64,000 bases of DNA from NCBI GenBank assembly GCA_963710975.1, contig CAVQCG010000004.1:496001-560000 (forward strand), in the 5' to 3' direction. Origin of the DNA: JBBQXH01 sp963710975 (GTDB lineage: Bacteria; Actinomycetota; Thermoleophilia; Gaiellales; Gaiellaceae). The notes beneath the pieces were generated by a model. That model was not told the DNA's origin, searched no databases, and was given only the letters and a program-made list of their open reading frames with translations. How positions within the stretch are numbered: the stretch's first letter is position 1; every line of letters begins with the position of its first letter. The position numbers and the translations under genes are program-made. Positions 41,821 to 52,300 of the stretch are shown here, piece by piece.

Positions 41821-43248
41821 TCAGCCGACGTAGCCAAGCCCCTGGAGCCGGCGAAGCGTCTCCTCGTCGAAGTCCGCTTCGCGGGTTTCGATCGTCTTTC
41901 CCTCGAGAGACCGCCGCCAGGCGTCGAGCTCGTTGGACAGGGACGTGACGATGTCGGGGTGTTGCTCGGCGAGATTGCGCGTCTCTCCGGGATCGGCGGC
42001 GAGGTCGTAGAGCTCCGTCAGGCCGCTCGAGGTGAGGACGAGCTTGTATCGCTCGCCACGCCACATGCGCTGTCCGACGCTTCCGAGGGCCTTCGGGGCG
42101 GTGTTCTCCGCGACGGTCGCACGGCGCGGCGGAGATGTCCCGAGGAGGCTCCGGAATCCTCCCACGCTCGCGTCGGTCGACATGTCGCCGGCGAGCTCGA
42201 GGATCGTCGGAAAGAGATCGCCGAGCTGAACCGGATCGGACAAGCGCGCGCCGGCCGTGAAGCGACCCGGGAGCCGGACGACGAGCGGTACGCGGACGAG
42301 CGGTTCGTAGAGGGAGACACGGTGGCCGAGCTGGTCGTGCTCGCCGAGGCTGTCGCCGTGATCCGACGTCACGACGACGAGCGTTTCGCTGCCGGCTCCG
42401 GTGCCGTCAAGCGCCTCGATCAGCTCTCCGACTCGCTGGTCGAGATAGGCGAGGGCACCGTCGTACAGACCCTGAATGATGCGCAGCTCCTGATCGCGCT
42501 GAGGCGTGGGTGCGGCGAGGATGTCATGCTTCGCCCCCGGGCTGGCTGCCCGCCAGCGGGACACGCCAACGGGCAGGAACTCCCGGTTGTAGGGATAGGG
42601 CGGGCGGTACTGCTCGTGGCTCTCCATGAAGTTGACGAAAGCGAAGAAGGGCTTCTGTCCGTGCCGCGCCGACTGGAGCCAGCGCAGAATCGCGATATTC
42701 GTCGACGCGGCGCCCGAGTCGGCGGTTGCCGTCCACTCGCGCCAGCGCTTGACCTGTCGGCGAAAGCGCAGCGCTGCCCGAGTGGGGCGGCGGGCGGCGC
42801 GTCCGACCGTACCCATGCGCTCGAGACGCTCGTCGAGCCTCGTGCCCTTCGGCTTGGCCGTCCCGCGCGGTCGCGTCGAGCGCCAGAACTCCTCCACGGT
42901 GTCGAAGCCCTGGGTGAGCCCGGACGCCTCGCTGATGTAGGGGTTGTTCGAGAAGCACGCGGTTGCATATCCGAGATCGGACAGTCGCCGGGCGAGCGTC
43001 GGGTGGCCATCCGGCAGGGCGTCCGTGGAGATCGTGAGGCCGTGGTTCAGCGGGAACAGGCCGGTGAACATCGTCGCGTGAACGGGAAGTGTCCAGCAGC
43101 CGACCGAGATGGCCTGCTCGTACACGGTGCCCGTTGCCGCAAGAGCGTCAAGACGCGGCGTGGTGGGGCGCTCGTACCCGTAGGTGGAGCAGTTCGCCGC
43201 GCGGACGGAGTCCATCACAACGAGGAGGATGTTCGGGTTGGAGCCCAC
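41821..43248 (-). CDS. sulfatase-family (alkaline phosphatase superfamily) hydrolase
   Basis: 475 aa from GTG 43248, one base after the previous stop. N-terminal NPNILLVVMDSVRAANCSTY (metal Asp); nucleophile region VGCWTLPVHATMFTG; LVVVTSDHGDSLGEHDQLGH (metal Asp-His); C-terminal KLVLTSSGLTELYDLAADPG. Aligned to sulfatases (C-x-P-x-R-x4-TG), the nucleophile position is Thr and the Arg position is His, so no formylglycine Cys or Ser is present. A Thr nucleophile is known in LTA-synthase and phosphoglycerol transferase relatives, so a phosphodiester or phosphoglycerol substrate is at least as likely as a sulfate ester. No signal peptide or membrane segment is evident. Confidence 0.85.
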   Translation of the reverse strand: MGSNPNILLVVMDSVRAANCSTYGYERPTTPRLDALAATGTVYEQAISVGCWTLPVHATMFTGLFPLNHGLTISTDALPDGHPTLARRLSDLGYATACFSNNPYISEASGLTQGFDTVEEFWRSTRPRGTAKPKGTRLDERLERMGTVGRAARRPTRAALRFRRQVKRWREWTATADSGAASTNIAILRWLQSARHGQKPFFAFVNFMESHEQYRPPYPYNREFLPVGVSRWRAASPGAKHDILAAPTPQRDQELRIIQGLYDGALAYLDQRVGELIEALDGTGAGSETLVVVTSDHGDSLGEHDQLGHRVSLYEPLVRVPLVVRLPGRFTAGARLSDPVQLGDLFPTILELAGDMSTDASVGGFRSLLGTSPPRRATVAENTAPKALGSVGQRMWRGERYKLVLTSSGLTELYDLAADPGETRNLAEQHPDIVTSLSNELDAWRRSLEGKTIETREADFDEETLRRLQGLGYVG

Positions 43249-43249
43249 G

Positions 43250-44611
43250 TTAGGTGCCGTCGAGCAGGCTCGCTCCGTCCATCTCCGACGGCACCGGCAC
43301 TCCGAGGATCTCGAGAATGGTCGGCGCGACGTCGGCGATTCCCGGACGGCGCTCGACGGCGTGAACGCCGCGGATGTACAGCAGGGCGTCCGGGGTCGTG
43401 TGCATCCCGACGAGGGTCGGCCCCTTGAAGACCAACGACTGCTTTCCGAAGGAGCCCTTCGGGTCGAAACCCTCGTTCGTTGCCAGCACGAGATCCGCTC
43501 CCGCGGTTGCGAACGGGCCCGAGTACAGCTCTTCACGCCGGTAGACGCGATTGACGATCGCCTCGCCGGAGGCCGGATCCACCATCGTCAGCGCGGCGTC
43601 GGCGATCTCGTCGCGCACGCGCTCGTACTCTCGGCCGGGTTCGACACGGCCGTTCGGCTCGCGACCGCGGACATTCAGGAAGATGCGGCCCGGATCGAGG
43701 CTGTACGCAAGGCTCGCCGGCGTCATGTCCTCGAGGCTCTTGGCGTCCGGCCCGAGCTCGAGGTACCCGGAGTCGCGGAGCCACGTGTTCACGTAGACCT
43801 CCTCCTTGATGGTGCAGAAGCCGTGATCCGAGAGCACGACGAGCGTCGTCCGTTCGTCGAGCCAGCCTCGCACCTCGCCGAGCACCTCGTCGACGCGGCG
43901 ATAGAAATCGAGGAACGCGGGTGCGTACCGCGGATGACCCTCCTCCATCTCCTGCCAGTAGAAGTGATGGAGGCGGTCGGTCTCCATGATGTGAGCCATG
44001 TAGAAGTCCCACGGCTCCTGATGCCAGAAGTAGCGCATCGCCTCGATTCTGTGCTCGAAGACTTCGTCCAGGTGACCGAGGAACGCATCCTTGTCCTCGT
44101 GTGCCCGCCACGGATCGGCGTCGACGCAGTAGTTCATGCGCCTGAGCGCGGCGGCCACCTCGGCATTCGGCGCGGCCTTCTCCGCGTTCGGGCTGAGAAA
44201 GCAGCCGACCACGATGCCGTTGACGTCGCGCGGCGGGTAGGTCACGGGGACGTTCATCGAGAAGACGCGCTTCCCGGCGCCGCTGAGGATCTCCCAGAGG
44301 GCCTGGGTACGCATGTCTCGAGAGGTCGGGATGAAGACCTTGAGAGAGTCCGGGCGACGATCGACGAAGCCGTAGATTCCGTGCTTGCCAGGATTCTGCC
44401 CCGTCATGAAGGATGACCAGGCGACCGAGGAAACGTTCGGGACCGTCGTGTCCATCTGGACGAGCGCGCCCTCGTCGACGATCGCCCTGAAGTTGGGAAG
44501 CTCGCCGGCGTCCAGCAGCCGGCGGACATACGTGTAGGGCACGCCGTCGAGGCCGATGACGACGACGCGGCGCCGCTGATCGCCGCCTTCTCGTCTCCTC
44601 AGGAACGACAC
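43250..44611 (-). CDS. alkaline-phosphatase-superfamily phosphodiesterase/phosphatase
   Basis: 453 aa. RRVVVIGLDGVPYTYVRRLL (metal Asp), nucleophile loop NVSSVAWSSFMTGQNPGKHG (Ser in SSxxWxxFxTG), TLVVLSDHGFCTIKEE (Asp-His), and a C-terminal GPTLVGMHTTPDALLYIRG with PGIADVAPTILEILGVPVPS. This is the iPGM/nucleotide-pyrophosphatase-like type common in archaea and actinobacteria. The substrate is unknown; its place next to two relatives and a kinase suggests a phosphorylated glycan intermediate. The stop is one base from the next start. Confidence 0.88.
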   Translation of the reverse strand: MSFLRRREGGDQRRRVVVIGLDGVPYTYVRRLLDAGELPNFRAIVDEGALVQMDTTVPNVSSVAWSSFMTGQNPGKHGIYGFVDRRPDSLKVFIPTSRDMRTQALWEILSGAGKRVFSMNVPVTYPPRDVNGIVVGCFLSPNAEKAAPNAEVAAALRRMNYCVDADPWRAHEDKDAFLGHLDEVFEHRIEAMRYFWHQEPWDFYMAHIMETDRLHHFYWQEMEEGHPRYAPAFLDFYRRVDEVLGEVRGWLDERTTLVVLSDHGFCTIKEEVYVNTWLRDSGYLELGPDAKSLEDMTPASLAYSLDPGRIFLNVRGREPNGRVEPGREYERVRDEIADAALTMVDPASGEAIVNRVYRREELYSGPFATAGADLVLATNEGFDPKGSFGKQSLVFKGPTLVGMHTTPDALLYIRGVHAVERRPGIADVAPTILEILGVPVPSEMDGASLLDGT

Positions 44612-44641
44612 GATCGGTCTATCGGTCGGGTACGCGGGCGA

Positions 44642-46120
44642 CTAGAGATAGCCGAGATCGCGGAGCCTCTCGGTGACCTCTGCCTCTTCCTCGCTGGTGT
44701 AGACGTCGCTCGCGCGGCCGAGAGCATGGCCGCGGGCCCCGTCGGGGATCTCACGGCCGAGGAGCGCCAGCAACGTCGGGCCCACGTCGTAGATGGGCAC
44801 CGTGCCGAGATCCGCGCCGCGGCCGGGGCTCGCGGGGTCGTGGAGCACGAAGATGCCGTGCTGCGCATGATTCGCATCGTCCGGGCCGGTGTCGTTCTCG
44901 AATGTCCAGATGCTCCCGAGACCGACGCTCCCCACCGAGCGCCAGTCCAGGTCACCGAAGTAGACGATGAGGTCTGGCGGGACGTTCTCGATCGACCGGT
45001 AGACATCCTCGGGACGAAAGGCGACGGTCCCGATGTTCACTCCGTCGGGGTCGGTGATTGCAGCGAGCTTCTCCATCAGCAACGAGCGCTCCCGCTCGTA
45101 GTCCTCCGGTGGAATGACACCCTCGGGCTCGCGGCCGGCGACGTTCATGAACAGCCGACCGTAGTAGCCGCCTGCCCCCCAGGCCTTCGTCTTCGCCCAG
45201 TCGATCTCGCCGCTGTCGAGCGGGACGACCTCGGAGGGGTACTCCTTCAGCGTCAGGTATCCCTCCTGGATCAGCCATTCGTTCATGCAGAGGCCGCCAA
45301 CCATCCCCTTGGCTCCGTGGTCGGAGACGACCACCACGATCGTGTCGTCGTCCACGAGCTCGAGCAGCTCTGCGATCTTGCCGTCCACGAAGACGTAGTA
45401 GTCGTGGATCGCTTCGGCGAAGCGGCTCCCTGGCTCGTGCTTGGGATGGTCCGGGTCCATGTACTTCCAGAAGGCGTGGTGGATCCGGTCGAGGCCCATG
45501 TCGACGGTCATGAAGAAGTCATATCGCTCGCGTTCGAGGAGGCGCTTGCACACGGTGAAGTGCTGGTCGGCGAGCCGGTAGATGTCCGAGAGGATCCGAT
45601 CCTTGTCATCCGACCTGAACCTGGGGACGTCGACGAGGAACTCGTCGCCCCCGATCCAGGCCGTGATCTCGTCCCTCAGGGCAGGCGGATACGTGTACTC
45701 GCTCTCCGACGACGGCGTCAGGAAGCAACTCACCATCTGACCGTTGACGGTCTGGACGGGATACGTTTGCGGCACGCCGATCACGCCGACCCGCTTGCCG
45801 GCGTCGCTGAGGAGGTTCCACACCCGCGGTTGGCGAACCGCTTTCGCATTTGCGATCGTCATCCGGTCGTAGCTGTGATCGGCGCGGTTGCGGAAGCCGT
45901 AGAACCCGAGCTGACCGGGGTCGAGGCCCGTCATCATGCACGACCAGGCCGGGACTGTTATCGCGGGAATGGTGCTCTCGAGGAGCCCGGACGATCCCAT
46001 ACGGGCGAGGCTGGTGATCGTCGGCAGATCGTTTCGGAACGTCCCGAACACGAGCTCGGGCGCGGCTGAGTCGAGGCCAACGACCAGCATGCGGCGGCTC
46101 TCACTGTCACCCGTCGTCAT
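44642..46120 (-). CDS. alkaline-phosphatase-superfamily phosphodiesterase/phosphatase (second copy)
   Basis: 492 aa from ATG 46120. RMLVVGLDSAAPELVFGTFR, nucleophile loop PAITVPAWSCMMTGLDPGQL, TIVVVVSDHGAKGMVGGLCM, and HAQHGIFVLHDPASPGRG with VPIYDVGPTLLALLGREIPD. It has the same architecture as the 43250 gene with substantial divergence. The two probably arose by duplication within the locus and are translated from one message. Cytosolic location is inferred from the absence of a signal peptide. Confidence 0.88.
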   Translation of the reverse strand: MTTGDSESRRMLVVGLDSAAPELVFGTFRNDLPTITSLARMGSSGLLESTIPAITVPAWSCMMTGLDPGQLGFYGFRNRADHSYDRMTIANAKAVRQPRVWNLLSDAGKRVGVIGVPQTYPVQTVNGQMVSCFLTPSSESEYTYPPALRDEITAWIGGDEFLVDVPRFRSDDKDRILSDIYRLADQHFTVCKRLLERERYDFFMTVDMGLDRIHHAFWKYMDPDHPKHEPGSRFAEAIHDYYVFVDGKIAELLELVDDDTIVVVVSDHGAKGMVGGLCMNEWLIQEGYLTLKEYPSEVVPLDSGEIDWAKTKAWGAGGYYGRLFMNVAGREPEGVIPPEDYERERSLLMEKLAAITDPDGVNIGTVAFRPEDVYRSIENVPPDLIVYFGDLDWRSVGSVGLGSIWTFENDTGPDDANHAQHGIFVLHDPASPGRGADLGTVPIYDVGPTLLALLGREIPDGARGHALGRASDVYTSEEEAEVTERLRDLGYL

Positions 46121-46151
46121 CGGCTCTACCGGCCCTCCTTCGACTCTCGTC

Positions 46152-47693
46152 TCATGACCCGGCATCGTCCGGTGTGAGCATGCTCGAGAGCAGCTCGTCG
46201 TCCCGCCGGTCGATGCACTGTCCCAGGAGGGTAGCGTAGTGCCCTCGCGCGAGCCGGTCAGAGCGGAGGCGCGTCGCTTCCTTGAGAGCGCGGTGCATGA
46301 GGCAGGTGTAGAAAAGGGGTCGCGCGAGCGCGCGGCGGAGGCCTGTTGCCGCAGCGTGCTCGTCGATTGCGAGGGAGAGCGCTCGGGCGAGCCTGGGATC
46401 TGCGAGGAAGACCACGTTGGCCCGCCGGCGGGATCCGGTCGAGACCGCGTACGACCGGACGAAGTAGAAGAGATCCCACAGCGGCATTCCCTCCGTTTCG
46501 GCCGCCTCCCAGTCGAGGAACGCGACCCGCCCGTCCGGCAGCGCGAGCGCGTTCCATGTTCCGGAGTCGCCGTGCTGGAACACGAGCGGAAAAGGCTCGT
46601 CGCTCCGGCGAATCTCGTCGATCTGGCTCGCGAGGAACGCGCGGTGCTCGTCGGGAGGGCCGTACACGTCGACGTACTTGTCGAGCAGGATCTCGAGCGC
46701 CGATGCAACGGCGACCGGGTCAACGCCGTGACGGTCGACGGTCGCGGCGCTGAGGGAGAGCAGCCAGCCCATTGCAGCCGCGAACCACCGGCAGTCCGCG
46801 CGTCCACTGGATCGCAGCCGGAACGGGACACCGTTCACGGCAGACTCGCCGACCACGGCCAGCCCGGCGTGCTCCCCGGTGAACACTGCCCGGGGCACGG
46901 TACCCTCACCGAACCCTCGGGTTTCGAGCGTCTCGAGCGCCTGCGCTTCGTTCTCCAGGCGCTGGTTGAAGATCGAGTCGCGGGTCAGCTTCACCACGAT
47001 CGACGGACGAGCATCTGACTGGGTCCGACAGGAAGACGAGCACCTTCTTCGAGCCGTACGTCCCCGGTGCAGAGAGTGCGTAGCGCCAGCCGGCGATGTC
47101 GAGCCCGGCCGTCGCAGCGATGTCGCACAGGTAGGCGGGAGGTCCGGCGGGTCGTCCGGCGAGCGTGGCAACTCGGGGCCTCAGACGTGCGCGGAGCGCA
47201 TTCCGCCGCAGGACGCGTGCGGTCCGTTGCGCGGGAGTGCGCCGGACGCCCGAGTCATGGCGTGCATGCTCTGACAGGAAGTCGACTGCGGCTCGGTCGG
47301 TGAGCGGTGCCGCGGCATCGATCTCGCCGGTCGGTGGAGCAACCCAGAAGAGCTCCGGATCGTCTGCTTGACTGCCGAACGAGCGGCGTCGCTCCGAAAA
47401 GACAATGCCTCCAGGTCTGACGAGTCGGCCCGCATCCGTCTGCGGCGGTGCGTACATCACCGAGGACGAGGAGGTCGGCGCTTCCGGGGGCAGCCCTGCC
47501 GGACGTCGGTTACGACGATGACCTCCCGGGCTGTCTGCCGCAGGGCGCGTAGGGTCGCGTCCGACGTCGCGCCGAGCACGACGACTCGGTCGAGCGCCAG
47601 CGAGGGAAGGAGGAAGCGCCAGCTCGCCCCGACCGACTCCCCCTTCAGGTTGGAGGCGGGGTCGAAACGCGTGTCGAACGTCGTGTCCAGCAT
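46152..47693 (-). CDS. methyltransferase-like / APH-family phosphotransferase (paralogue), two frameshifts
   Basis: ATG 47693. N-terminal part: VGASWRFLLPSLALDRVVVL, the counterpart of VDWRFLLSDARLGNVACVGP in the protein at 32543, then VRPGGIVFSERRR after a frame change near 47495. A second change near 47028 leads to the kinase: ARPSIVVKLTRDSIFNQRLE (Lys), FPLVFQHGDSGTWNALAL (HGDxxxxN) and VAFLDWEAAETEGMPLWDLF (metal Asp). The whole reads as about 513 aa, close to 505 for the paralogue. It is embedded between a flippase and the phosphatase-like genes. Probable small-molecule or glycan kinase; substrate unknown. Confidence 0.72.
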
Positions 47694-47696
47694 GAG

Positions 47697-49307
47697 CTAC
47701 TGCCTGAGGAGCAGGCGAACCACCTTGAACCGGAGGAGTTCGGGGAAGGTCTTGCTTACCTCGAGAAGATGGCGGTTGACGAGGAACACGGCCAGGGAGG
47801 CGGCTCCCGCGAGCACGAGGGCGACGACGAACGGCGGGTCGGCGAAGATCTCGACGAGGAGCAGGACGCCGGCGCCGAGAGCGATGCTGACGTAGATCCG
47901 GAGGAAACGCCATTCGAAGATGTCCACGCCCGCACGGCGGAGGCCCCACTGCTTGAAGAGGTTGTGGACGACGAGTGTCGCCGTCGTCCCGATCGCGGCG
48001 CCGAGCGGCCCGTAGATCGGGATCAGCGCAAAGTTGAGGGCGAGGTTGGCAAGCATTGCGAGGATGTTGATCGTAAAGATGTAGCGGAGCAGGCCGTAGA
48101 CCTTCAGCGTCAGGCCGTTGAACCCGAGCGCGGCCTGGAAGAAGTACCCGAACGAGAGGAGAGCGAGGTACACCGCCGAGCTCTCGTAGCGCGCCCCGTA
48201 GAGGGTGACCGTCACGGTTTGTGCCAGGGAGAACGTCAGCACGAAGATCGGGAACGAGAGCACCGCGGTCCAGACGGCGGTGCCCCAGTAGACCTCGTTG
48301 ATCCCCTCACGGTCGTGGCGCGCGAACATCCGCGCTGCGAGCGGGGTGAAGAGCAGGCTGAAGCTCGCGAGGACGATCTGGTTCATCTGCGCGACCGGAC
48401 CGATGACGCGCAAGGCTCCGACGCCGGTCGCCCCATCGAAGTGGCCGACCAGGATCGCATCGGACGTGTTCATCACCGTGTAGAGGAGATCGGACGAGAG
48501 CAGCGGGACCGTGAACGTGAAGACCTCCCGCGCCGGCATCTGCATGGAGGAGAAATGGAAATGCTCGAGGAGCCCGCGCTTCTTGATCTCCGAGTAGAGC
48601 AGGACGCTGTAGAGCGCCGCCCCGGCCGCACCGGCGATCACAGTCCCGACGGCGAGCCAGACGACGCTCTTCCCGCCGAAGACGACGAGAAGTGCGACCG
48701 TGAGCCGGAAGCCGGGCGCCAGGACGTACTTCCGGAAGAAGATCGACCTCGGCTTCGAGAACACGGAGAACATCCCCGTCTGGAGTCCGTCGATCGCCTG
48801 GATCGGGACGAGGAAGACGAGGATCAGGATCAGCGTGATCGTCTGCTGGTCGGAGGCGATCGGGCCGGAGATGAGGCTCTGGAGCCCGAACGTCAACGCG
48901 ATGAGCGCGAGCCCGAGGGAGAGGATCGTCCCGACGACCATGACGATCGTCCCGAAGACCTTGTCGTACTCCTTGCGCTCCTCGTAGATCGGGATGAAGC
49001 GCGTGATCGCCCTGTCGAGCCCGAACGTGATGATGCTCTGCCCGAGGGCGACGAGCGAGAGCGCGTAGGCGAATGCGCCGAAGTCCGCCTTCGTCAGGTA
49101 GCGGACGATCAGGATCTGGACGACGAAGTTGACCGCGAGCGAGAGGATCCGGCCGACGAGAAGCAGGCTGGAGCCGCGAACCTGCTTCCGCGTCGCGCCG
49201 TGGCGGAGCGAGTCAGAAGGCTCCGGGGGTGCCTCGGCGTCCTCCTCCTTCTGAGCCGGCCCGTCCATGCCCGGAAGCGTATCCGTGGGTTTCGCGCGCG
49301 AGAACAT
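47697..49307 (-). CDS. Wzx-type oligosaccharide flippase
   Basis: 536 aa with about 14 hydrophobic segments, MOP superfamily. SSLLLVGRILSLAVNFVVQI, YLTKADFGAFAYALSLVALG and FTFTVPLLSSDLLYTVMNTS are typical of polysaccharide flippases. It moves undecaprenyl-linked oligosaccharide to the outer face. ATG 49307 has TAGGAGT 6 nt upstream. The reading frame is intact although genes on both sides need frame corrections. The stop is 3 bp before the paralogous kinase gene. Confidence 0.92.
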   Translation of the reverse strand: MFSRAKPTDTLPGMDGPAQKEEDAEAPPEPSDSLRHGATRKQVRGSSLLLVGRILSLAVNFVVQILIVRYLTKADFGAFAYALSLVALGQSIITFGLDRAITRFIPIYEERKEYDKVFGTIVMVVGTILSLGLALIALTFGLQSLISGPIASDQQTITLILILVFLVPIQAIDGLQTGMFSVFSKPRSIFFRKYVLAPGFRLTVALLVVFGGKSVVWLAVGTVIAGAAGAALYSVLLYSEIKKRGLLEHFHFSSMQMPAREVFTFTVPLLSSDLLYTVMNTSDAILVGHFDGATGVGALRVIGPVAQMNQIVLASFSLLFTPLAARMFARHDREGINEVYWGTAVWTAVLSFPIFVLTFSLAQTVTVTLYGARYESSAVYLALLSFGYFFQAALGFNGLTLKVYGLLRYIFTINILAMLANLALNFALIPIYGPLGAAIGTTATLVVHNLFKQWGLRRAGVDIFEWRFLRIYVSIALGAGVLLLVEIFADPPFVVALVLAGAASLAVFLVNRHLLEVSKTFPELLRFKVVRLLLRQ

Positions 49308-49357
49308 GCCGACTCCTACCCGGATCGGCCGTTGCGGTGGAACGCCTTGACGGCGGC

Positions 49358-52300
49358 TCAGAAGGTGCCGTCGACCTCGACCGCGGTCAGACGATCTGTG
49401 TGGTGTCCTGTCGGAGGCGCCGACCGCGGTGTAGGCCCAGCGGAGGCGTCAGCCGCGCGCCGTCCCAGGTCGCCTTGTCGGCCGCGACGAGCCCGGTGAA
49501 CGGAACGCCGGAGATCGTCGTGAAGCCGGCAGAGGGCCGGCGTCGGTCGCGACGGCGACCTCGTTCGTGAGCGGCGTGACGCCGTCCGCGCTGGAAGACC
49601 TGTGCGAGCAGCAACGTTTGTCGTCCGCCAAGTTGGTGGTTCGCGCGCGGACGTCGATCGTGAGCGTGACGCATCTGACCCGAAGCCGCAGGCGTATTCG
49701 TCAGATCTCGAGCGAAGTGGAGCCCGCTTGTTCTGCTGTTGCTCATGACGTACGTCGTCCCGTCGTCGGCGGCCGCGATCGGTGTCGTCGATGGCGTCGA
49801 AGAGGGAGACCGGCCCACCTTGATCGATTGCCCGCAGGCGAGATCCCGTCGCCGTTCGGCAGGAGGGTCAACGAGCCGCCACCGCCGCCGGGGGTGTTGT
49901 TGGTGACGGCCGCGTTGACGAGGTTGGCGGCGTCGTTGCCGGCGACGTCTTCGATCGGGTTGGTGCCTGTCGTGTAGCTGAGGGTGATCGTCTCGCCGTT
50001 GACGACGGCGGGGGAGAGGGTGAGGACGACGGTGGAGCCGGTGACGTTGCGGCCGGTGACGGAGTGTCCGCCGCTGATCACGAAGTCGCCGTTGGCGGGC
50101 ACGGAGCCCGTGTTCAGCGCCTCGTTGTAGGTCATCGTCAGCGCCGCCCCGTTCACCGCCGCACTCTGGAACACCGGCGCCGTCACGTCGCCGCCGCCGG
50201 GGGTGTTGTTGGTGACGGCCGCGTTGACGAGGTTGGCGGCGTCGTTGCCGGCGACGTCTTCGATCGGGTTGGTGCCTGTCGTGTAGCTGAGGGTGATCGT
50301 CTCGCCGTTGACGACGGCGGGGGAGAGGGTGAGGACGACGGTGGAGCCGGTGACGTTGCGGCCGGTGACGGAGTGTCCGCCGCTGATCGCGAAGTCGCCG
50401 TTGGCCGGCACCGAGCCGCTGTTGAGCGCCTCGTTGTAGGTCATCGTCGAGCGTCGCGCCGTTCACGGCGGCCGACTGGAAGACCGGCGGCGTCACGTCG
50501 CCGCCGCCTCCGCCCGAGGTCGCGTTGAGCTGCGCCGCGGTGACCTTCAGCTTTGCGCCGCGTCCGAGGCGCCGACAGCGGCGTAGGCCCAGCGAGCTTC
50601 AGCCTGCGCGCCGTCCCAGGTCGCCTTGTCGGCCGCGACGACGCCGGTGAACGAGATGCCCGAGACCGTCGTCGTACCAGTCGGAGGTGCCGGGATTCGT
50701 CGCGACCGTCACCTCGTTGGTCAGCGGCGTCACGCCGTCCGAGCGGAAGACTTGCGCGAACAGCGTCAGGTTGTCGTCGACACGGTTGGTGGTCCGCGCA
50801 CGGACGTCGATCGTCAGCGCGCTCATCGACGTGAAGCCACTCGGCGTGTCTGTCAGCTGCCGAGACGAAGCTGGCGCCCGCCGTCCCGCTGTTGTTGATG
50901 TAGGTGGTGCGAGTCGTCGGCGCCGGCGATCGTGTCGTCGATCGCGTCGAAGAAGCGTCGTCCCGCCCGTCTTCGCGAGGCTGCTCGTCGACACGTCGCC
51001 GTTCGGCAGCAGCGTGGGCGAGCCGCCGCCCCCGCCGCCGGTCGAGTTCGTGACCGCCTGGTTGACGAGTGCGGCGGCGTCGTTCCCGGCGAGATCCTCG
51101 ATCGGACTGGCGCCCGGCGTGTAGCTGAGGGTCAGGCCCGCCTCGCCGGCGATGACGGCCGGGGAGAGCGTGAGGGCGACCGTCGAGCCTGTGACGTTCA
51201 CGGCGGTCACGGAATGCCCGCCGTTCACCGAGAAAGCGCCCGCGGCCGGGACTGAAGCCGGGTTGAGGGCCTCGTTGTATGTGAGCGTCAACGTCGCGCC
51301 GTTCGCGGCGGCAGTCTGGAGAACGGGCGCGGTCGTGTCAGGCACGAGCGGCATCGTAGTCGTGCCAGTACAGGTCGTGGACTTGTCCGCCGCGAGCCGA
51401 CGAGGAGCCGGTCAGACGCTCGCAGGTTCTGCTTCGTCGACGTCGATTGTTGAGCTTCGTGTCGTCCGTCGGGGTCGATGAACAGCGTGCCCAGGCCGGG
51501 CGCGAAGTCGACCGGATTGTCTGCGTCGGCGAGCGGGAGCGTCTTCTCGTAGATCGTTCCCAGCCCGTGCACTCGGGGTGCCCGGCGTACATGTGGATCA
51601 GCCCGGCGGCTGGTCGAGGAGCACGATCGGCCGGGTGTGGTTCTCGGTTCAGAGCCCGAAGACGTGGGCCGCCCAGTTTCCGGCCGGTGTCCGAACGAGC
51701 AGCCGAGCAGCGGGTTCGTGCCGCCGAGACTGGTCTTGACGGCGGCGAAGACCTGCCTCCCGTACGTCTTCAGGTTGATGTGGTCGTCGGCGAGTTCGAG
51801 CCGGGGCCGTCGCAGTCTCATGCGTCCACGCGGTGTCGGCCGCTCCGTCGTTGTGGACGCGAAGTGTCGGCGTTCGTCGTACTGGTTCGACCGAACAGGC
51901 CGACTTGTTGCCTCCGAAGGCGATGATCGACGAGATGTCGTCGCTCGCTCATGCCGGGCGTTGCGCGGCGCGTCGTGCAGCGACGAACGGAGTGACCCAG
52001 CTGCGTCGTCGCCGCCGGAGAGCAGACGGTCGTGTTGACCCAGACCTTGTTGGACTGCGCTGCGTCCAGGTCGCCCACAGGCTGCCCAGTCGAGTCCTTG
52101 GCGATGACGAGGGTCTCCGTGCTTCGGTTGTTGATCTGACCACTGGGAACCCAGGCGTCCAGCGAGTAGGTGTCCGCGCGGCGTCATAGCTGTAGCGGTA
52201 GACAGATTGCGGGGTTCTTGGCCGTGCCGGTGCTCGTCGTCTGAACAAATGGGAGGCGACATACAGCTTATGCGTTCCGTCCCAGAGGACGTCGGCGGTC

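Noticed and set aside
47769..49499. Open frame of more than 570 codons opposite the flippase gene
   Set aside because: Antisense shadow: extremely rich in E/D/R without domains, while the minus strand encodes a complete 14-span flippase.
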